Shown piece after piece: positions 62,976 to 64,000 of a stretch of 64,000 bases of DNA (position 1 is the stretch's first letter; each line of letters opens with the position of its first letter). Source of the DNA: an uncultured Croceitalea sp. Lineage in GTDB: Bacteria > Bacteroidota > Bacteroidia > Flavobacteriales > Flavobacteriaceae. Below the pieces are notes generated by a model, which saw nothing but the letters and a program-made list of their open reading frames with translations, made no database searches and was not told the origin of the DNA. Location of the stretch: positions 1,054,001 to 1,118,000 of the forward strand of contig CANLXH010000001.1 in assembly GCA_947495075.1 (NCBI GenBank), in the 5' to 3' direction. The position numbers were made by a program, and so were the translations under genes.

Positions 62976-64000
62976 CTATTTTATGCTGTATGCATTTACA
63001 AAATCTTCAATATGCTTTTTGGAAATAACTTTTCTGAATTTTTCCTTTTCAGCTTTGTTGCTAATTTTGCTATAACATTCTTCGATTAATAGTTTTAAAC
63101 TTATCTCACTAATATTATTCTCATGTTGCTTCAATTTGATATAAATCATTCTATATGCTTTAGGCAGGAGTTCAATCTCTTTGTGCTTTAGTAAATGTAA
63201 AAGCCCATCAATGAATTTTGCTAATAATATAGGATTGGATATTTTTCGCATTTTCTCAATAATTATTTCACTTAACTCATGTTGCTTATTCTCTAAATTG
63301 AAATTCTTAACAAACTCAAAATCATTGATTAACAATTTGTCCGTTTCTTCATTTATACTTGATTCATCTAGTTTTACTATCTGATTTATTCTATTTGTTT
63401 CTATTAACCTAATAAGTCTAACACTATTCTCTAATTTGTTTTCAAAATCACTTCTTCTTAATTTAAAAAATAAATCAAGTGATTCTATCTTAACATGTTC
63501 AGTTAATTTCAAAAAACTATAAAATTCAGAAACTCTCTTTTCCGAAAACCTCTTTTCTCCTTCTATTTCTTCGTTTAATTCAGGTGGTAATGATTCTAAA
63601 TCATAGCTTAATGTATGCTTGTAGACATCCATGATATCTGGAAATTTTTGAATTAATAAAAGGTATTTGGCTAATTTTGCTATATCTTCTTTTAATGAAA
63701 ACCCTTCAATTGGTCTTTCTTTGATTAGTAGATAGTTGGAAATCAAAATGTTGATAAATTGAATTATCTGTCTTGGGTTTTTATCAAAAACAAGAACTAT
63801 CAATGCTGATAATTCATCATTTTTAAAATCATCAATTTTTGTATCCTCTAATTTTTTTACCGCTAACTCCTCTAATTCATTTATATAAAATTCAGGAATC
63901 CATATTATAGTGTTAAAAAACTTCCTTAAATATTCACCAGCATATCTATGATAATCATCACCCCTAAAATCTTTGGAATAATTTAAGGTTTTTCTTAAGT
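62976..64000 (-). CDS. KAP-like P-loop NTPase, 5' end beyond the window
   Basis: The frame stays open to the right edge. The visible 340 residues contain DDYHRYAGEYLRKFF, IIWIPEFYINELEEL and FDKNPRQIIQFINILISNYL; the last resembles the NPR(R/K)xxxFLN stretch that follows the NTPase core of KAP proteins. Walker motifs would lie outside the window. Some KAP proteins, such as PifA, exclude phages. Assignment is from the C-terminal half only. Confidence 0.5.
   Translation of the reverse strand, partial: LRKTLNYSKDFRGDDYHRYAGEYLRKFFNTIIWIPEFYINELEELAVKKLEDTKIDDFKNDELSALIVLVFDKNPRQIIQFINILISNYLLIKERPIEGFSLKEDIAKLAKYLLLIQKFPDIMDVYKHTLSYDLESLPPELNEEIEGEKRFSEKRVSEFYSFLKLTEHVKIESLDLFFKLRRSDFENKLENSVRLIRLIETNRINQIVKLDESSINEETDKLLINDFEFVKNFNLENKQHELSEIIIEKMRKISNPILLAKFIDGLLHLLKHKEIELLPKAYRMIYIKLKQHENNISEISLKLLIEECYSKISNKAEKEKFRKVISKKHIEDFVNAYSIK

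Overview
The window looks like a chromosomal segment of a marine Flavobacteriaceae bacterium (Bacteroidota). Evidence: low GC, several matches to the Bacteroidota -7 promoter element TAnnTTTG, a PorP/SprF protein next to a giant type B (type IX secretion) adhesin, DUF4369-TlpA and SusC-like plug domains, a fused alpha/beta 2-oxoacid dehydrogenase E1 and a MutS2 without an Smr domain. No rRNA, tRNA or CRISPR array was seen. All assignments come from reading the sequence; no database search was run.

Positions 1-50330 are mostly core genes in short operons: glmM, an LpxL-type acyltransferase with an alpha/beta hydrolase, rhomboid protease, a TlpA-like lipoprotein, a fused GlcD/GlcF-type oxidoreductase, an LpxH-like phosphoesterase, aroC and a DAACS symporter. 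Then come an ATP-grasp / N-formylglutamate amidohydrolase / QEGLA metallopeptidase operon (15281-18301), a DUF4139 protein carrying a TonB-plug-like insert, the PorP-adhesin pair (21422-27601), mutS2, a dgcN-dgcA-like D-glutamate pair, ung, a nucleoside phosphorylase operon, and a branched-chain E1 gene. From 43218 to 49309 lies a tightly packed eight-gene operon with a type III polyketide synthase, its own ACP, ketosynthase, dehydratase and enoyl-reductase-like SDR, plus a flavoprotein, a methyltransferase and a membrane protein: a likely specialised-metabolite pathway.

At about 50330 the character changes. A 64-bp tandem duplication covers the 3' end of the last ordinary gene. It is followed by a decayed membrane-protein gene and an accessory region that runs off the right edge. 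Three families of intergenic repeats, each present twice, partition it: A (50758-51230, 60072-60540), B (52226-52452, 61216-61442) and C (57910-57976, 59912-59978). The order is A1 - two unknown genes - B1 - five-gene ABC-three-component-like conflict cassette (patatin, HNH effector, middle component, ABC ATPase, HEPN-like protein) - C1 - XRE regulator / small protein / M50 protease with TPRs - C2 - A2 - AbiU2/HEPN-like gene - B2 - unknown protein and KAP-type P-loop NTPase (partial). Unrelated cargo sits between the same A and B elements twice, and B is a 227-bp imperfect palindrome whose arms co-vary between copies. I read this as a defence island assembled from exchangeable cassettes; the separators and the cassette built around the ABC ATPase are the most interesting parts of the window.
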